Assembly (NCBI GenBank): GCA_004555705.1
Contig: SFHI01000092.1
Span: 1 to 5,746, forward strand
DNA from: Clostridiales bacterium
GTDB taxonomy: Bacteria > Bacillota > Clostridia > Oscillospirales > Oscillospiraceae
Direction: 5' to 3'
Length of the DNA: 5,746 nt
This document shows, piece after piece, positions 5,631-5,746 of the stretch. Each line of letters opens with the position of its first letter. The stretch's first letter is position 1. The translations under genes and the position numbers were made by a program. The notes under the pieces are model-generated. The model was not told the origin of the DNA. It was given only the letters and a program-made list of their open reading frames with translations, and ran no database searches.

Positions 5631-5680
5631 CAATTTGGTAGTCTACAGCGGTCGCCGTTCCTCATCCACCGCTGCGCGGT
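5514..5680. repeat. Hairpin-rich inverted repeat element (family C)
   Basis: The spacer after the last gene holds nested palindromes. ACCTTCCCCC (5514-5523) pairs with GGGGGAAGGT (5525-5534). A small hairpin GCCCC-GCA-GGGGC (5535-5547) is followed by GGATGAGGAATGGCGA (5548-5563). This is mirrored by TCGCCGTTCCTCATCC (5652-5667), matching at 15 of 16 with the odd position a G-T wobble, and by ACCGC-TGC-GCGGT (5668-5680). No coding frame with a ribosome site lies here. The GGATGAGG/CCTCATCC motif beside a variable hairpin resembles repeats I recall from gut Firmicutes genomes. No T run follows, so it is not a typical terminator, though it could end or protect the upstream mRNA. Confidence 0.72.
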
Positions 5681-5690
5681 CCCCCTATTG

Positions 5691-5727
5691 AATTATGGTA
5701 TGATTGCCACTGGCAATCATTATAATT
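5691..5727. repeat. Near-perfect palindrome at right edge
   Basis: ATGATTGCCA (5700-5709), a single C, and TGGCAATCAT (5711-5720) form a 10-bp inverted repeat. It is extended outside a small bulge by AATTAT (5691-5696) and ATAATT (5722-5727). The one-base centre is too tight for a normal RNA hairpin loop without opening a pair, so it could equally be a protein-binding palindrome. The sequence after it (TCGCTGCGCG) resembles the inside of the right end of element A, and the structure may continue beyond the window. Confidence 0.6.
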
Positions 5728-5746
5728 CTGATTCGCTGCGCGACGC

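Overview
The window looks like chromosomal DNA of a GC-rich, low-pathogenicity-signal Gram-positive gut bacterium, most likely a Clostridia member of the Oscillospirales type. The reasons are strong AGGAGG ribosome binding sites, a consensus sigma-A promoter, a tiny Asn/Cys-rich membrane protein of a kind I associate with Clostridia, and GC-rich genes separated by AT-richer spacers packed with palindromic repeats. The taxonomic assignment is inference; there is no rRNA or marker gene here.

Layout. From 1 to 237 there is no gene, only a possible leftward promoter, a period-7 tandem repeat and a strong rightward-pointing terminator hairpin. Two leftward genes follow: a 47-residue Cys-rich protein (238-381) and dapH, tetrahydrodipicolinate N-acetyltransferase (449-1141). 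The divergent intergenic region (1142-1573) holds a 246-bp palindromic repeat element (A) and a perfect consensus promoter. Rightward from it lie an M20-family N-acetyldiaminopimelate deacetylase (1574-2662) and a fold-type I aminotransferase of the PatA type (2659-3792), overlapping by 4 nt. A second copy of the palindromic element (B, 3797-4035) fills the next gap. An amidohydrolase of the N-acyl-D-amino-acid deacylase family (4080-5426) follows. The last 320 bp hold no gene but a second family of hairpin repeats (C) and a near-perfect palindrome.

How the genes work together. DapH, PatA and the deacetylase are the three consecutive enzymes of the acetylase branch of diaminopimelate/lysine synthesis: tetrahydrodipicolinate is N-acetylated, transaminated to N-acetyl-LL-diaminopimelate, then deacetylated to LL-diaminopimelate, which feeds peptidoglycan and lysine. 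They are arranged divergently around one promoter region. The downstream D-aminoacylase-like enzyme is not a known step of that pathway; a role in salvaging N-acyl-D-amino acids is only a guess.

The genes are ordinary biosynthetic genes. The most interesting signal is in the spacers: two unrelated palindromic repeat families whose arms differ by paired substitutions that preserve small hairpins, suggesting that folded RNA or folded single-stranded DNA is the selected form.
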